From the NCBI RefSeq assembly GCF_050003625.1, contig NC_134398.1:20100997-20164996 (forward strand): a DNA stretch of 64,000 nt, written 5' to 3'. The notes beneath the pieces were generated by a model. The model searched no databases. It was given only the letters and a program-made list of their open reading frames with translations, and was not told where the DNA came from. This document shows positions 23,401 to 37,349 of the stretch, piece by piece; positions within the stretch are counted from its first letter, which is position 1, and every line of letters begins with the position of its first letter. This stretch comes from Haematobia irritans. Lineage: Eukaryota > Arthropoda > Insecta > Diptera > Muscidae. The position numbers were made by a program, and so were the translations under genes.

Positions 23401-26400
23401 TTTATATGAAAAACTTATTTTGGCCATATCTCCTTAAATATGCGTCCTACAGCGAAAAGGACGATAATTCGTGACCACCCTTCAAAAATCAAAATTTTGA
23501 TGAAAATTCTCAAAAAATTGAAATTTTTATATGAAAAACTTATTTTGGCCATATCTCCTTAAATATGCGTCCTAGAGCGAAAAGGACGATAATTCGTGAC
23601 CACCCCTCAAAAATCAAAATTTTGATGAAAATCCTTGAAAATTGAAATATTTATACGAAAAACTTACTTTGGCCATATCTCCTCAAATATGCGTCCTAGA
23701 GCGAAAAGGACGATAATTCGTGACCACCCCTCAAAAATCAAAATTTTGATGAAAATTCTCAAAAAATTGAAATTTTTATATGAAAAACATATTTTGGCCA
23801 TATCTCCTTAAATATGCGTCCTAGAGCGAAAAGGACGATAATTCGTGACCACCCCTCAAAAATCAAAATTTTGATGAAAATTCTCAAAAAATTGAAATTT
23901 TCATATGAAAAACTTATTTTGGCCATATCTCCTTAAATATGCGTCCTAGAGCGAAAAGGACGATAATTCGTGACCACCCCTCAAAAATCAAAATTTTGAT
24001 GAAAATTCTCAAAAAATTGAAATTTTTATATGAAAAACTTATTTTGGCCATATCTCCTTAAATATGCGTCCTAGAGCGAAAAGGACGATAATTCGTGACC
24101 ACCCCTCAAAAATCAAAATTTTGATGAAAATCCTTGAAAATTGAAATATTTATACGAAAAACTTACTTTGGCCATATCTCCTCAAATATGCGTCCTAGAG
24201 CGAAAAGGACGATAATTCGTGACCACCCCTCAAAAATCAAAATTTTGATGAAAATTCTCAAAAAATTGAAATTTTTATATGAAAAACTTATTTTGGCCAT
24301 ATCTCCTTAAATATGCGTCCTAGAGCGAAAAGGACGATAATTCGTGACCACCCCTCAAAAATCAAAATTTTGATGAAAATTCTCAAAAAATTGAAATTTT
24401 TATATGAAAAACTTATTTTGGCCATATCTCCTTAAATATGCGTCCTAGAGCGAAAAGGACGATAATTCGTGACCACCCCTCATAAATCAAAATTTTGATG
24501 AAAATTCTCAAAAAATTGAAATTTTCATATGAAAAACTTATTTTGGCCATATCTCCTTAAATATGCGTCCTAGAGCGAAAAGGACGATAATTCGTGACCA
24601 CCACTCAAAAATCAAAATTTTGATGAAAATCCTTGAAAAATTGAAATTTTTATACGAAAAACTTATTTTGGCCATATCTCCTTAAATATGCGTCCTAGAG
24701 CGAAACGGACGATAATTCGTGACCACCCCTCAAAAATCAAAATTTTGATGAAAATCCTTGAAAAATTGAAATTTTTATATGAAAAACTTATTTTGGCCAT
24801 ATCTCCTTAAATATGCGTCCTACAGCGAAAAGGACGATAATTCGTGACCACCCCTCAAAAATCAAAATTTTGATGAAAATTCTCAAAAAATTTAAATTTT
24901 CGTATGAAAAACTTATTTTGGCCATATCTCCTTAAATATGCGTCCTAAAGCGAAAAGGACGATAATTCGTGACCACCCCTCAAAAATCAAAATTTTGATG
25001 AAAATCCTTGAAAAATTGAAATTTTTATACGAAAAACTTATTTTGGCCATATCTCCTTAAATATGCGTCCTAGAGCGAAAAGGACGATAATTCGTGACCA
25101 CCCCTCAAAAATCAAAATTTTGATGAAAATTCTCAAAAAATTGAAATTTTCATATGAAAAACTTATTTTGGCCATATCTCCTTAAATATGCGTCCTAGAG
25201 CGAAAAGGACGATAATTCGTGACCACCACTCAAAAATCAAAATTTTGATGAAAATCCTTGAAAAATTGAAATTTTTATACGAAAAACTTATTTTGGCCAT
25301 ATCTCCTTAAATATGCGTCCTAGAGCGAAACGGACGATAATTCGTGACCACCCCTCAAAAATCAAAATTTTGATGAAAATCCTTGAAAAATTAAAATTTG
25401 TATATGAAAAACTTATTTTGGCCATATCTCCTTAAATATGCGTCCTACAGCGAAAAGGATGATAATTCGTGACCACCCTTCAAAAATCAAAATTTTGATG
25501 AAAATTCTCAAAAAATTGAAATTTTCATATGAAAAACTTATTTTGGCCATATCTCCTTAAATATGCGTCCTAGAGCGAAAAGGACGATAATTCGTGACCA
25601 CCACTCAAAAATCAAAATTTTGATGAAAATCCTTGAAAAATTGAAATTTTTATACGAAAAACTTATTTTGGCCATATCTCCTTAAATATGCGTCCTAGAG
25701 CGAAACGGACGATAATTCGTGACCACCCCTCAAAAATCAAAATTTTGATGAAAATTCTCAAAAAATTGAAATTTTTATATGAAAAACTTATTTTGGCCAT
25801 GTCTCCTTAAATATGCGTCCTAGAGCGAAAAGGACGATAATTCGTGACCACCCCTCAAAAATCAAAATTTTGATGAAAATTCTCAAAAAATTGAAATTTT
25901 CATATGAAAAACTTATTTTGGACATATCTCCTTAAATATGACGATAATTCGTGACCACCCCTCAAAAATCAAAATTTTGATGAAAATTCTCAAAAAATTG
26001 AAATTTTTATATGAAAAACTTATTTTGGCCATATCTCCTTAAATATGCGTCCTACAGCGAAAAGGACGATAATTCGTGACCACCCTTCAAAAATCAAAAT
26101 TTTGATGAAAATTCTCAAAAAATTGAAATTTTTATATGAAAAACTTATTTTGGCCATATCTCCTTAAATATGCGTCCTAGAGCGAAAAGGACGATAATTC
26201 GTGACCACCCCTCAAAAATCAAAATTTTGATGAAAATCCTTGAAAATTGAAATATTTATACGAAAAACTTACTTTGGCCATATCTCCTCAAATATGCGTC
26301 CTAGAGCGAAAAGGACGATAATTCGTGACCACCCCTCAAAAATCAAAATTTTGATGAAAATTCTCAAAAAATTGAAATTTTTATATGAAAAACTTATTTT

Positions 26401-27692
26401 GGCCATATCTCCTTAAATATGCGTCCTAGAGCGAAAAGGACGATAATTCGTGACCACCCCTCAAAAATCAAAATTTTGATGAAAATTCTCAAAAAATTGA
26501 AATTTTTATATGAAAAACTTATTTTGGCCATATCTCCTTAAATATGCGTCCTAGAGCGAAAAGGACGATAATTCGTGACCACCCCTCATAAATCAAAATT
26601 TTGATGAAAATTCTCAAAAAATTGAAATTTTCATATGAAAAACTTATTTTGGCCATATCTCCTTAAATATGCGTCCTAGAGCGAAAAGGACGATAATTCG
26701 TGACCACCACTCAAAAATCAAAATTTTGATGAAAATCCTTGAAAAATTGAAATTTTTATACGAAAAACTTATTTTGGCCATATCTCCTTAAATATGCGTC
26801 CTAGAGCGAAACGGACGATAATTCGTGACCACCCCTCAAAAATCAAAATTTTGATGAAAATCCTTGAAAAATTGAAATTTTTATATGAAAAACTTATTTT
26901 GGCCATATCTCCTTAAATATGCGTCCTACAGCGAAAAGGACGATAATTCGTGACCACCCCTCAAAAATCAAAATTTTGATGAAAATTCTCAAAAAATTTA
27001 AATTTTCGTATGAAAAACTTATTTTGGCCATATCTCCTTAAATATGCGTCCTAAAGCGAAAAGGACGATAATTCGTGACCACCCCTCAAAAATCAAAATT
27101 TTGATGAAAATCCTTGAAAAATTGAAATTTTTATACGAAAAACTTATTTTGGCCATATCTCCTTAAATATGCGTCCTAGAGCGAAAAGGACGATAATTCG
27201 TGACCACCCCTCAAAAATCAAAATTTTGATGAAAATTCTCAAAAAATTGAAATTTTCATATGAAAAACTTATTTTGGCCATATCTCCTTAAATATGCGTC
27301 CTAGAGCGAAAAGGACGATAATTCGTGACCCCCACTCAAAAATCAAAATTTTGATGAAAATCCTTGAAAAATTGAAATTTTTATACGAAAAACTTATTTT
27401 GGCCATATCTCCTTAAATATGCGTCCTAGAGCGAAACGGACGATAATTCGTGACCACCCCTCAAAAATCAAAATTTTGATGAAAATCCTTGAAAAATTAA
27501 AATTTGTATATGAAAAACTTATTTTGGCCATATCTCCTTAAATATGCGTCCTACAGCGAAAAGGATGATAATTCGTGACCACCCTTCAAAAATCAAAATT
27601 TTGATGAAAATTCTCAAAAAATTGAAATTTTTATATGAAAAACTTATTTTGGCCATATCTCCTTAAATATGCGTCCTAGAGCGAAAAGGACG
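20499..27692 (+). repeat. Higher-order repeat region of 16/17 monomers (1981/2106 bp)
   Basis: Marker units recur in the same order. The 107-bp unit (tatgacgataa) is at 20499, 22480, 23336 and 25941; the steps of 1981 and 856 bp equal 16 and 7 monomers, each including one 107-bp and one 124-bp unit. The cataaatc marker at 21021 recurs at 24482 (+3461) and 26588 (+2106, 17 monomers). The cctaaag marker at 21485 recurs at 24946 and 27052 with the same offsets. Thus about 20975-22478 is copied at 24436-25939 and most of it again at 26542-27690. Confidence 0.88.
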
Positions 27693-27772
27693 ATGAAATT
27701 TGATGAAAATCCTTGAAAAATTGAAATTTTTATATGAAAAACTTATTTTGGCCATATCTCCTTAAATATGCG
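27674..27772 (+). repeat. 99-bp hybrid monomer (gatgaaatttgatg junction)
   Basis: A 26-bp internal deletion joins ...aaaaggacgat to ...gaaatttgatgaaaatcc. The same junction is found at 36409-36507 and 39705-39803, so it arose once and was copied by larger duplications. Confidence 0.85.
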
Positions 27773-28522
27773 TCCTAGAGCGAAAAGGACGATAATTCGT
27801 GACCACCCCTCAAAAATCAAAATTTTGTTGAAAATCCTTGAAAAATTGAAATTTTTATATGAAAAACTTATTTTGGCCATATCTCCTTAAATATGCGTCC
27901 TAGAGCGAAAAGGACGATAATTCGTGACCACCCCTCAAAAATCAAAATGTTGATGAAAATTCTCAAAAAATTTAAATTTTCATATGAAAAACTTATTTTG
28001 GCCATATCTCCTTAAATATGCGTCCTAGAGCGAAAAGGACGATAATTCGTGACCACCCCTCAAAAATCAAAATTTTGATGAAAATTCTCAAAAAATTGAA
28101 ATTTTTATATGAAAAACTTATTCTGGCCATATCTCCTTAAATATGCGTCCTAGAGCGAAAAGGACGATAATTCGTGACCACCCCTCAAAAATCAAAATTT
28201 TGATGAAAATTCTCAAAAAATTTAAATTTTCATATGAAAAACTTATTTTGGCCATATCTCCTTAAATATGCGTCCTAGAGCGAAAAGGACGATAATTCGT
28301 GACCACCCCTCAAAAATCAAAATTTTGATGAAAATTCTCAAAAAATTGAAATTTTCATATGAAAAACTTATTTTGGCCATATCTCCTTAAATATGCGTCC
28401 TAGAGCGAAAAGGACGATAATTCGTGACCACCACTCAAAAATCAAAATTTTGATGAAAATCCTTGAAAAATTGAAATTTTTATACGAAAAACTTATTTTG
28501 GCCATATCTCCTTAAATATGCG

Positions 28523-28594
28523 TCGTAGAGCGAAAAGGACGATAATTCGTGACCACCCCTCAACTTATTTTGGCCATATCTCCTTAAATATGCG
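28523..28594 (+). repeat. 72-bp truncated monomer
   Basis: The unit jumps from ccacccctcaa to cttattttggcc, losing 53 bp of the AT-rich middle including the palindrome. Neighbouring units share a rare cgtcgtagag junction (28523, 28720). Confidence 0.8.
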
Positions 28595-31500
28595 TCCTAG
28601 AGCGAAAAGGACGATAATTCGTGACCACCACTCAAAAATCAAAATTTTGATGAAAATCCTTGAAAAATTGAAATTTTTATACGAAAAACTTATTTCGGCC
28701 ATATCTCCTTAAATATGCGTCGTAGAGCGAAAAGGACGATAATTCGTGACCACCCCTCAAAAATCAAAATTTTGATGAAAATTCTCAAAAAATTTAAATT
28801 TTCATATGAAAAACTTATTTTGGCCATATCTCCTTAAATATGCGTCCTAGAGCGAAAAGGACGATAATTCGTGACCACCCCTCCAAAAATCAAAATTTTG
28901 ATGAAAATTCTCAAAAAATTGAAATTTTTATATGAAAAACTTATTTTGGCCATATCTCCTTAAATATGCGTCCTAGAGCGAAAAGGACGATAATTCGTGA
29001 CCACCCCTCAAAAATCAAAATTTTGATGAAAATCCTTGAAAAATTGAAATTTTTATACGAAAAACTTATTTTGGCCATATCTCCTTAAATATGCGTCCTA
29101 GATCGAAAAGGACGATAATTCGTGACCACCCCTCAAAAATCAAAATTTTGATGAAAATTCTCAAAAAATTGAAATTTTTATATGAAAAACTTATTCTGGC
29201 CATATCTCCTTAAATATGCGTCCTAGAGCGAAAAGGACGATAATTCGTGACCCCTCAAAAATCAAAATTTTGATGAAAATCCTTGAAAAATTGAAATTTT
29301 TATACGAAAAACTTATTTTGGCCATATCTCCTTAAATATGCGTCCTAGAGTGAAAAGGACGATAATTCGTGACCACCCCTCAAAAATCAAAATTTTGATG
29401 AAAATTCTCAAAAAATTGAAATTTTCATATGAAAAACTTATTTTGGCCATATCTCCTTAAATATGCGTCCTAGAGCGAAAAGGACGATAATTCGTGACCA
29501 CCACTCAAAAATCAAAATTTTGATGAAAATCCTTGAAAAATTGAAATTTTTATACGAAAATCTTATTTTGGCCATATCTCCTTAAATATGCGTCCTAGAG
29601 CGAAAAGGACGATAATTCGTGACCACCCCTCAAAAATCAAAATTTTGATGAAAATCCTTGAAAAATTGAAATTTTTATACGAAAAACTTATTTTGGCCAT
29701 ATCTCCTTAAATATGCGTCCTAGAGCGAAAAGGACGATAATTCGTGACCACCCCTCAAAAATCAAAATTTTGATGAAAATTCTCAAAAAATTTAAATTTT
29801 CATATGAAAAACTTATTTTGGCCATAACTCCTTAAATATGCGTCCTAGAGCGAAAAGGACGATAATTCGTGACCACCCCTCAAAAATCAAAATTTTGATG
29901 AAAATTCTCATAAAATTGAAATTTTTATACGAAAAACTTATTTTGGCCATATCTCCTTAAATATGCGTCCTAGAGCGAAACGGACGATAATTCGTGACCA
30001 CCCCTCAAAAATCAAAATTTTGATGAAAATCCTTGAAAAATTAAAATTTTTATATGAAAAACTTATTTTGGCCATATCTCCTTAAATATGCGTCCTACAG
30101 CGAAAAGGATGATAATTCGTGACCACCCTTCAAAAATCAAAATTTTGATGAAAATTCTCAAAAAATTGAAATTTTTATATGAAAAACTTATTTTGGCCAT
30201 ATCTCCTTATATATGCGTCCTAGAGCGAAAAGGACGATAATTCGTGACCACCCCTCAAAAATCAAAATTTTGATGAAAATCCTTGAAAAATTGAAATTTT
30301 TATACGAAAAACTTATTTTGGCCATATCTCCTTAAATATGCGTCCTAGAGCGAAAAGGACGATAATTCGTGACCACCCCTCAAAAATCAAAATTTTGATG
30401 AAAATTCTCAAAAAATTGAAATTTTTATATGAAAAACTTATTTTGGCCATATCTCCTTAAATATGCGTCCTAGAGCGAAAAGGACGATAATTCGTGACCA
30501 CCCCTCAAAAATCAAAATTTTGATGAAAGTTCTCAAAAAATTGAAATTTTTATATGAAAAACTTATTTTGGCCATATCTCCTTAAATATGCGTCCTAGAG
30601 CGAAAAGGACGATAATTCGTGACCACCCCTCATAAATCAAAATTTTGATGAAAATTCTCAAAAAATTTAAATTTTCGTATGAAAAACTTATTTTGGCCAT
30701 ATCTCCTTAAATATGCGTCCTAGAGCGAAAAGGACGATAATTCGTGACCACCCCTCAAAAATCAAAATTTTGATGAAAATCCTTGAAAAATTGAAATTTT
30801 TATACGAAAAACTTATTTTGGCCATATCTCCTTAAATATGCGTCCTAGAGCGAAAAGGACGATAATTCGTGACCACCCCTCAAAAATCAAAATTTTGATG
30901 AAAATTCTCAAAAAATTTAAATTTTCATATGAAAAACTTATTTTGGCCATATCTCCTTAAATATGCGTCCTAGAGCGAAAAGGACGATAATTCGTGACCA
31001 CCCCTCAAAAATCAAAATTTTGATGAAAATTCTCAAAAAATTGAAATTTTCATATGAAAAACTTATTTTGGCCATATCTCCTTAAATATGCGTCCTAGAG
31101 CGAAAAGGACGATAATTCGTGACCACCCCTCAAAAATCAAAATTTTGATGAAAATCCTTGAAAAATTTAAATTTTTATACGAAAAACTTATTTTGGCCAT
31201 ATCTCCTTAAATATGCGTCCTAGATCGAAAAGGACGATAATTCGTGACCACCCCTCAAAAATCAAAATTTTGATGAAAATTCTCAAAAAATTGAAATTTT
31301 TATATGAAAAACTTATTCTGGCCATATCTCCTTAAATATGCGTCCTAGAGCGAAAAGGACGATAATTCGTGACCACCCCTCAACAATCAAAATTTTGATG
31401 AAAATTCTTGAAAAATTGAAATTTTTATACGAAAAGCTTATTTTGGCCATATCTCCTTAAATATGCGTCGTAGAGCGAAAAGGACGATAATTCGTGACCA

Positions 31501-32717
31501 CCCCTCAAAAATCAAAATTTTGATGAAAATTCTCAAAAAATTGAAATTTTCATATGAAATACTTATTTTGGCCATATCTCCTTAAATATGCGTCCTAGAG
31601 CGAAAAGGACGATAATTCGTGACCACCACTCAAAAATCAAAATTTTGATGAAAATCCTTGAAAAATTGAAATTTTTATACGAAAAACTTATTTCGGCCAT
31701 ATCTCCTTAAATATGTGTCCTAGAGCGAAAAGGACGATAATTCGTGACCACCCCTCAAAAATCAAAATTTTGATGAAAATCCTTGAAAAATTGAAATTTT
31801 TATACGAAAAACTTATTTTGGCCATATCTCCTTGAATATGCGTCCTAGAGCGAAAAGGACGATAATTCGTGACCACCCCTCCAAAAATCAAAATTTTGAT
31901 GAAAATTCTCAAAAAATTGAAATTTTTATATGAAAAACTTATTTTGGCCATATCTCCTTAAATATGCGTCCTAGAGCGAAAAGGACGTTAATTCGTGACC
32001 ACCCCTCAAAAATCAAAATTTTGATGAAAATCCTTGAAAAATTGAAATTTTTATACGAAAACTTATTTTGGCCATATCTCCTTAAATATGCGTCCTAGAT
32101 CGAAAAGGACGATAATTCGTGACCACCCCTCAAAAATCAAAATTTTGATGAAAATTCTCAAAAAATTGAAATTTTTATTTGAAAAACTTATTTTGGCCAT
32201 ATCTCCTTAAATATGCGTCCTAGAGCGAAAAGGACGATAATCCGTGACCACCCCTCAAAAATCAAAATTTTGATGAAAATCCTTGAAAAATTGAAATTTT
32301 TATACGAAAAACTTATTTTGGCCATATCTCCTTAAATATGCGTCGTAGAGCGAAAAGGACGATAATTCGTGACCACCCCTCAAAAATCAAAATTTTGATG
32401 AAAATTCTCAAAAAATTGAAATTTTCATATGAAAAACTTATTTTGGCCATATCTCCTTAAATATGCGTCCTAGAGCGAAAAGGACGATAATTCGTAACCA
32501 CCCCTCAAAAATCAAAATTTTGATGAAAATCCTTGAAAAATTTAAATTTTTATACGAAAAACTTATTTTGGCCATATCTCCTTAAATATGCGTCCTAGAG
32601 CGAAAAGGACGATAATTCGTGACCACCCCTCAAAAATCAAAATTTTGATGAAAATTCTCAAAAAATTGAAATTTTCATATGAAAAACTTATTTTGGCCAT
32701 ATCTCCTTAAATATGCG

Positions 32718-32865
32718 TCCTAGAGCGAAAAGGACGATGATTCGTGACCACCACTCAAAAATAAAAATTTTGATGAAAATCCTTGAAAAATTGAAATTTT
32801 TATACGAAAAACTCATTTTGGCCATATCTCCTTAAATATTTTGGCCATATCTCCTTAAATATGCG
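32718..32865 (+). repeat. 148-bp monomer with a 23-bp terminal duplication
   Basis: The unit end ttttggccatatctcctt is repeated in tandem (about 32817-32860), consistent with replication slippage or very short unequal exchange. Confidence 0.8.
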
Positions 32866-34972
32866 TCGTAGAGCGAAAAGGACGATAATTCGTGACCACC
32901 CCTCAAAAATCAAAATTTTGATGAAAATTCTCAAAAAATTGAAATTTTTATATGAAAAACTTATTTTGCCCATATCTCCTTAAATATGCGTCCTACAGCG
33001 AAAAGGACGATAATTCGTGACCACCCTTCAAAAATCAAAATTTTGATGAAACTTCTCAAAAAATTGAAATTTTTATATGAAAAACTTATTTTGGCCATAT
33101 CTCCTTAAATATGCGTCCTACAGCGAAAAGGACGATAATTCGTGACCACCCCTCAAAAATCAAAATTTTGATGAAAATCCTTGAAAAATTGAAATTTTTA
33201 TACGAAAAACTTATTTTGGCCATATCTCCTTAAATATGCGTCCTAGAGCGAAAAGGACGATAATTCGTGACCACCCCTCAAAAATCAAAATTTTGATGAA
33301 AATTCTCAAAAAATTTAAATTTTCATATGAAAAACTTATTTTGGCCATATCTCCTTAAATATGCGTCCTAGAGCGAAAAGGACGATAATTCGTGACCACC
33401 CCTCAAAAATCAAAATTTTGATGAAAATTCTCAAAAAATTGAAATTTTCATATGAAAAACTTATTTTGGACATATCTCCTTAAATATGACGATAATTCGT
33501 GACCACCCCTCAAAAATCAAAATTTTGATGAAAATTCTCAAAAAATTGAAATTTTTATATGAAAAACTTATTTTGGCCATATCTCCTTAAATATGCGTCC
33601 TACAGCGAAAAGGACGATAATTCGTGACCACCCCTCAAAAATCAAAATTTTGATGAAAATTCTCAAAAAATTGAAATTTTTATATGAAAAACTTATTTTG
33701 GCCATATCTCCTTAAATATGCGTCCTAGAGCGAAAAGGACGATAATTCGTGACCACCCCTCAAAAATTAAAATTTTGATGAAAATCCTTGAAAAATATTA
33801 ATATTTATACGAAAAACTTACTTTGGCCATATCACCTTAAATATGCGTCCTAGAGCGAAAAGGACGATAATTCGTGACCACCCCTCAAAAATCAAAATTT
33901 TGATGAAAATTCTCAAAAAATTGAAATTTTTATATGAAAAACTTATTTTGGCCATATCTCCTTAAATATGCGTCCTAGAGCGAAACGGACGATAATTCGT
34001 GACCACCCCTCAAAAATCAAAATTTTGATGAAAATTCTCAAAAAATTGAAATTTTTATATGAAAAACTTATTTTGGCCATATCTCCTTAAATATGCGTCC
34101 TAGAGCGAAAAGGACGATAATTCGTGACCACCCCTCATAAATCAAAATTTTTATGAAAATTCTCAAAAAATTGAAATTTTCATATGAAAAACTTATTTTG
34201 GCCATATCTCCTTAAATATGCGTCCTAGAGCGAAAAGGACGATAATTCGTGACCACCACTCAAAAATCAAAATTTTGATGAAAATCCTTGAAAAATTGAA
34301 ATTTTTATACGAAAAACTTATTTTGGCCATATCTCCTTAAATATGCGTCCTAGAGCGAAACGGACGACAATTCGTGACCACCCCTCAAAAATCAAAATTT
34401 TGATGAAAATCCTTGAAAAATTAAAATTTTTATATGAAAAACTTATTTTGGCCATATCTCCTTAAATATGCGTCCTACAGCGAAAAGGATGATAATTCGT
34501 GACCACCCTTCAAAAATCAAAATTTTGATGAAAATTCTCAAAAAATTTAAATTTTTATATGAAAAACTTATTTTGGCCATATCTCCTTAAATATGCGTCC
34601 TAGAGCGAAAAGGACGATAATTCGTGACCACCCCTCAAAAATCAAAATTTTGATGAAAATCCTTGAAAAATTGAAATTTTTATACGAAAAACTTATTTTG
34701 GCCATATCTCCTTAAATATGCGTCCTAGAGCGAAAAGGACGATAATTCGTGACCACCCCTCAAAAATCAAAATTTTGATGAAAATTCTCAAAAAATTGAA
34801 ATTTTTATATGAAAAACCTATTTTGGCCATATCTCCTTAAATATGCGTCCTAGAGCGAAAAGGACGATAATTCGTGACCACCCCTCAAAAATCAAAATTT
34901 TGATGAAAGTTCTCAAAAAATTGAAATTTTTATATGAAAAACTTATTTTGGCCATATCTCCTTAAATATGCG

Positions 34973-35033
34973 TCCTAGAATAAATGCGTCCTATATGAAA
35001 AACTTATTTTGGCCATATCTCCTTAAATATGCG
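34973..35033 (+). repeat. Scrambled satellite segment
   Basis: Between two normal units lie a 16-bp remnant (tcctagaataaatgcg) and a 45-bp remnant that jumps from tcctata to tgaaaaacttatt. The segment lies at the left edge of the 3296-bp duplicated block and may mark a rearrangement breakpoint. Confidence 0.75.
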
Positions 35034-37114
35034 TCCTAGAGCGAAAAGGACGATAATTCGTGACCACCCCTCAAAAATCAAATTTTTGATGAAAATCCTT
35101 GAAAAATTGAAATATTTATACGAAAAACTTACTTTGGCCATATCTCCTTAAATATGCGTCCTAGAGCGAAAAGGACGATAATTCGTGACCACCCCTCAAA
35201 AATCAAAATTTTGATGAAAATTCTCAAAAAATTGAAATTTTTATATGAAAAACTTATTTTGGCCATATCTCCTCAAATATGCGTCCTAGAGCGAAAAGGA
35301 CGATAATTCGTGACAACCCCTCAAAAATCAAAATTTTGATGAAAATTCTCAAAAAATTGAAATTTTTATATGAAAAACTTATTTTGGCCATATCTCCTTA
35401 AATATGCGTCCTAGAGCGAAAAGGACGATAATTCGTGACCACCCCTCATAAATCAAAATTTTGATGAAAATTCTCAAAAAATTGAAATTTTCATATGAAA
35501 AACTTATTTTGGCCATATCTCCTTAAATATGCGTCCTAGAGCGAAAAGGACGATAATTCGTGACCACCACTCAAAAATCAAAATTTTGATGAAAATCCTT
35601 GAAAAATTGAAATTTTTATACGAAAAACTTATTTTGGCCATATCTCCTTAAATATGCGTCCTAGAGCGAAACGGACGATAATTCGTGACCACCCCTCAAA
35701 AATCAAAATTTTGATGAAAATCCTTGAAAAATTGAAATTTTTATATGAAAAACTTATTTTGGCCATATCTCCTTAAATATGCGTCCTACAGCGAAAAGGA
35801 TGATAATTCGTGACCACCCTTCAAAAATCAAAATTTTGATGAAAATCCTTGAAAAATTAAAATTTTTATATGAAAAACTTATTTTGGCCATATCTCCTTA
35901 AATATGCGTCCTAGAGCGAAAAGGACGATAATTCGTGACCACCCCTCAAAAATCAAAATTTTGATGAAAATCCTTGAAAAATTGAAATTTTTATACGAAA
36001 AACTTATTTTGGCCATATCTCCTTAAATATGCGTCCTAGAGCGAAAAGGACGATAATTCGTGACCACCCCTCAAAAATCAAAATTTTGATGAAAATTCTC
36101 AAAAAATTGAAATTTTTATATGAAAAACCTATTTTGGCCATATCTCCTTAAATATGCGTCCTTGAGCGAAAAGGACGATAATTCGTGACCACCCCTCAAA
36201 AATCAAAATTTTGATGAAAGTTCTCAAAAAATTGAAATTTTTATATGAAAAACTTATTTTGACCATATCTCCTTAAATATGCGTCCTAGAGCGAAAAGGA
36301 CGATAATTCGTGACCACCCCTCATAAATCAAAATTTTGATGAAAATTCTCAAAAAATTTAAATTTTTGTATGAAAAACTTATTTTGGCCATATCTCCTTA
36401 AATATGCGTCCTAGAGCGAAAAGGACGATGAAATTTGATGAAAATCCTTGAAAAATTGAAATTTTTATATGAAAAACTTATTTTGGCCATATCTCCTTAA
36501 ATATGCGTCCTAGAGCGAAAAGGACGATAATTCGTGACCACCCCTCAAAAATCAAAATTTTGATGAAAATCCTTGAAAAATTTAAATTTTTATACGAAAA
36601 ACTTATTTTGGCCATATCTCCTTAAATATGCGTCCTAGAGCGAAAAGGACGATAATTCGTGACCACCACTCAAAAATCAAAATTTTGATGAAAATCCTTG
36701 AAAAATTAAAATTTTTATACGAAAAACTTATTTTGGCCATATCTCCTTAAATATGCGTCCTAGAGCGAAAAGGACGATAATTCGTGACCACCCCTCATAA
36801 ATCAAAATTTTGATGAAAATTCTCAAAAAATTGAAATTTTCATATGAAAAACTTATTTTGGCCATATCTCCTTAAATATGCGTCCTAGAGCGAAAAGGAC
36901 GATAATTCGTGACTACCACTCAAAAATCAAAATTTTGATGAAAATCCTTGAAAAATTGAAATTTTTATACGAAAAACTTACTTTGGCCATATCTTCTTAA
37001 ATATGCGTCCTAGAGCGAAACGGACGATAATTCGTGACCACCCCTCAAAAATCAAAATTTTGATGAAAATTCTCAAAAAATTTAAATTTTCATATGAAAA
37101 ACTTATTTTGGACA

Positions 37115-37116
37115 TA
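37115..37116. other. TA target-site duplication, left copy
   Basis: TA of gacaTA directly before the left inverted repeat; its partner is at 37348-37349. Confidence 0.88.
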
Positions 37117-37347
37117 CACAGTCTTACACAAGTTTACATACGATTTAAGAATTTGTATTTTCTTTGAATAACAAAATATAATAAAATATGCATATATATG
37201 CTTTAGTTTTAGTAAATTAATTTGAAAAACAAAGTATTTGTTAATTTTCAAGAAGATTTTTTTAGTCTGGTTTATATACAACAACCAGAAACATGTTTAG
37301 TTAAAAGGTAAAAAATTCAAGGGTATGTAAACTTGTGTAAGACTGTG
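37117..37347. mobile_element. Tc1/mariner-type MITE, 231 bp, inserted in the satellite
   Basis: The ends form a perfect 25-bp terminal inverted repeat beginning CACAGTCTTACACAAGTT and reading to TACATAC on both sides. The element is flanked by TA (37115-37116 and 37348-37349); removing it and one TA restores the satellite string gacatatctcc exactly. TA duplication and CA-starting inverted repeats are typical of the Tc1/mariner superfamily. The interior is very AT-rich and has no transposase; the only open frame crosses into the satellite and is accidental. It is therefore a non-autonomous element moved by a transposase elsewhere. Orientation cannot be assigned. Confidence 0.93.
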
Positions 37348-37349
37348 TA
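37348..37349. other. TA target-site duplication, right copy
   Basis: TA directly after the right inverted repeat, followed by tctcctt of the interrupted satellite unit. Confidence 0.88.

Larger units (their letters stand above)
5162..37116 (+). repeat. 125-bp satellite array, left part (about 255 monomers)
   Basis: Head-to-tail monomers in one orientation; for example consecutive units start with TCCTAGAGCG at 5461, 5586 and 5711. A reference monomer (5461-5585) has 38 G/C of 125. Using that numbering, a CGTCCT/AGGACG inverted repeat with a 9-nt loop spans the unit junction (124-19), TTCGTGACCACCCCTC is at 24-39, a perfect palindrome ATCAAAATTTTGAT is at 44-57, and AAAAATT/AATTTTT arms lie at 69-84. 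A/T tracts centre near 42, 50, 61, 71, 80 and 92. Diagnostic variants (ttctcaaaaaatt against tccttgaaaaatt; cctagag, cctacag, cctaaag, cctacgg; aaaagg against aaacgg) define subfamilies. No gene is present; short ORFs are in-frame repeats of the monomer. Confidence 0.98.

Noticed and set aside
10718..31951. Minus- and plus-strand ORFs of 62-87 codons inside the satellite
   Set aside because: All are translations of the 125-bp monomer where local variants remove a stop; the same peptide recurs wherever this happens.
37090..37284. 64-codon minus-strand ORF in the MITE
   Set aside because: It crosses the element boundary into satellite and is low-complexity; no transposase motif.
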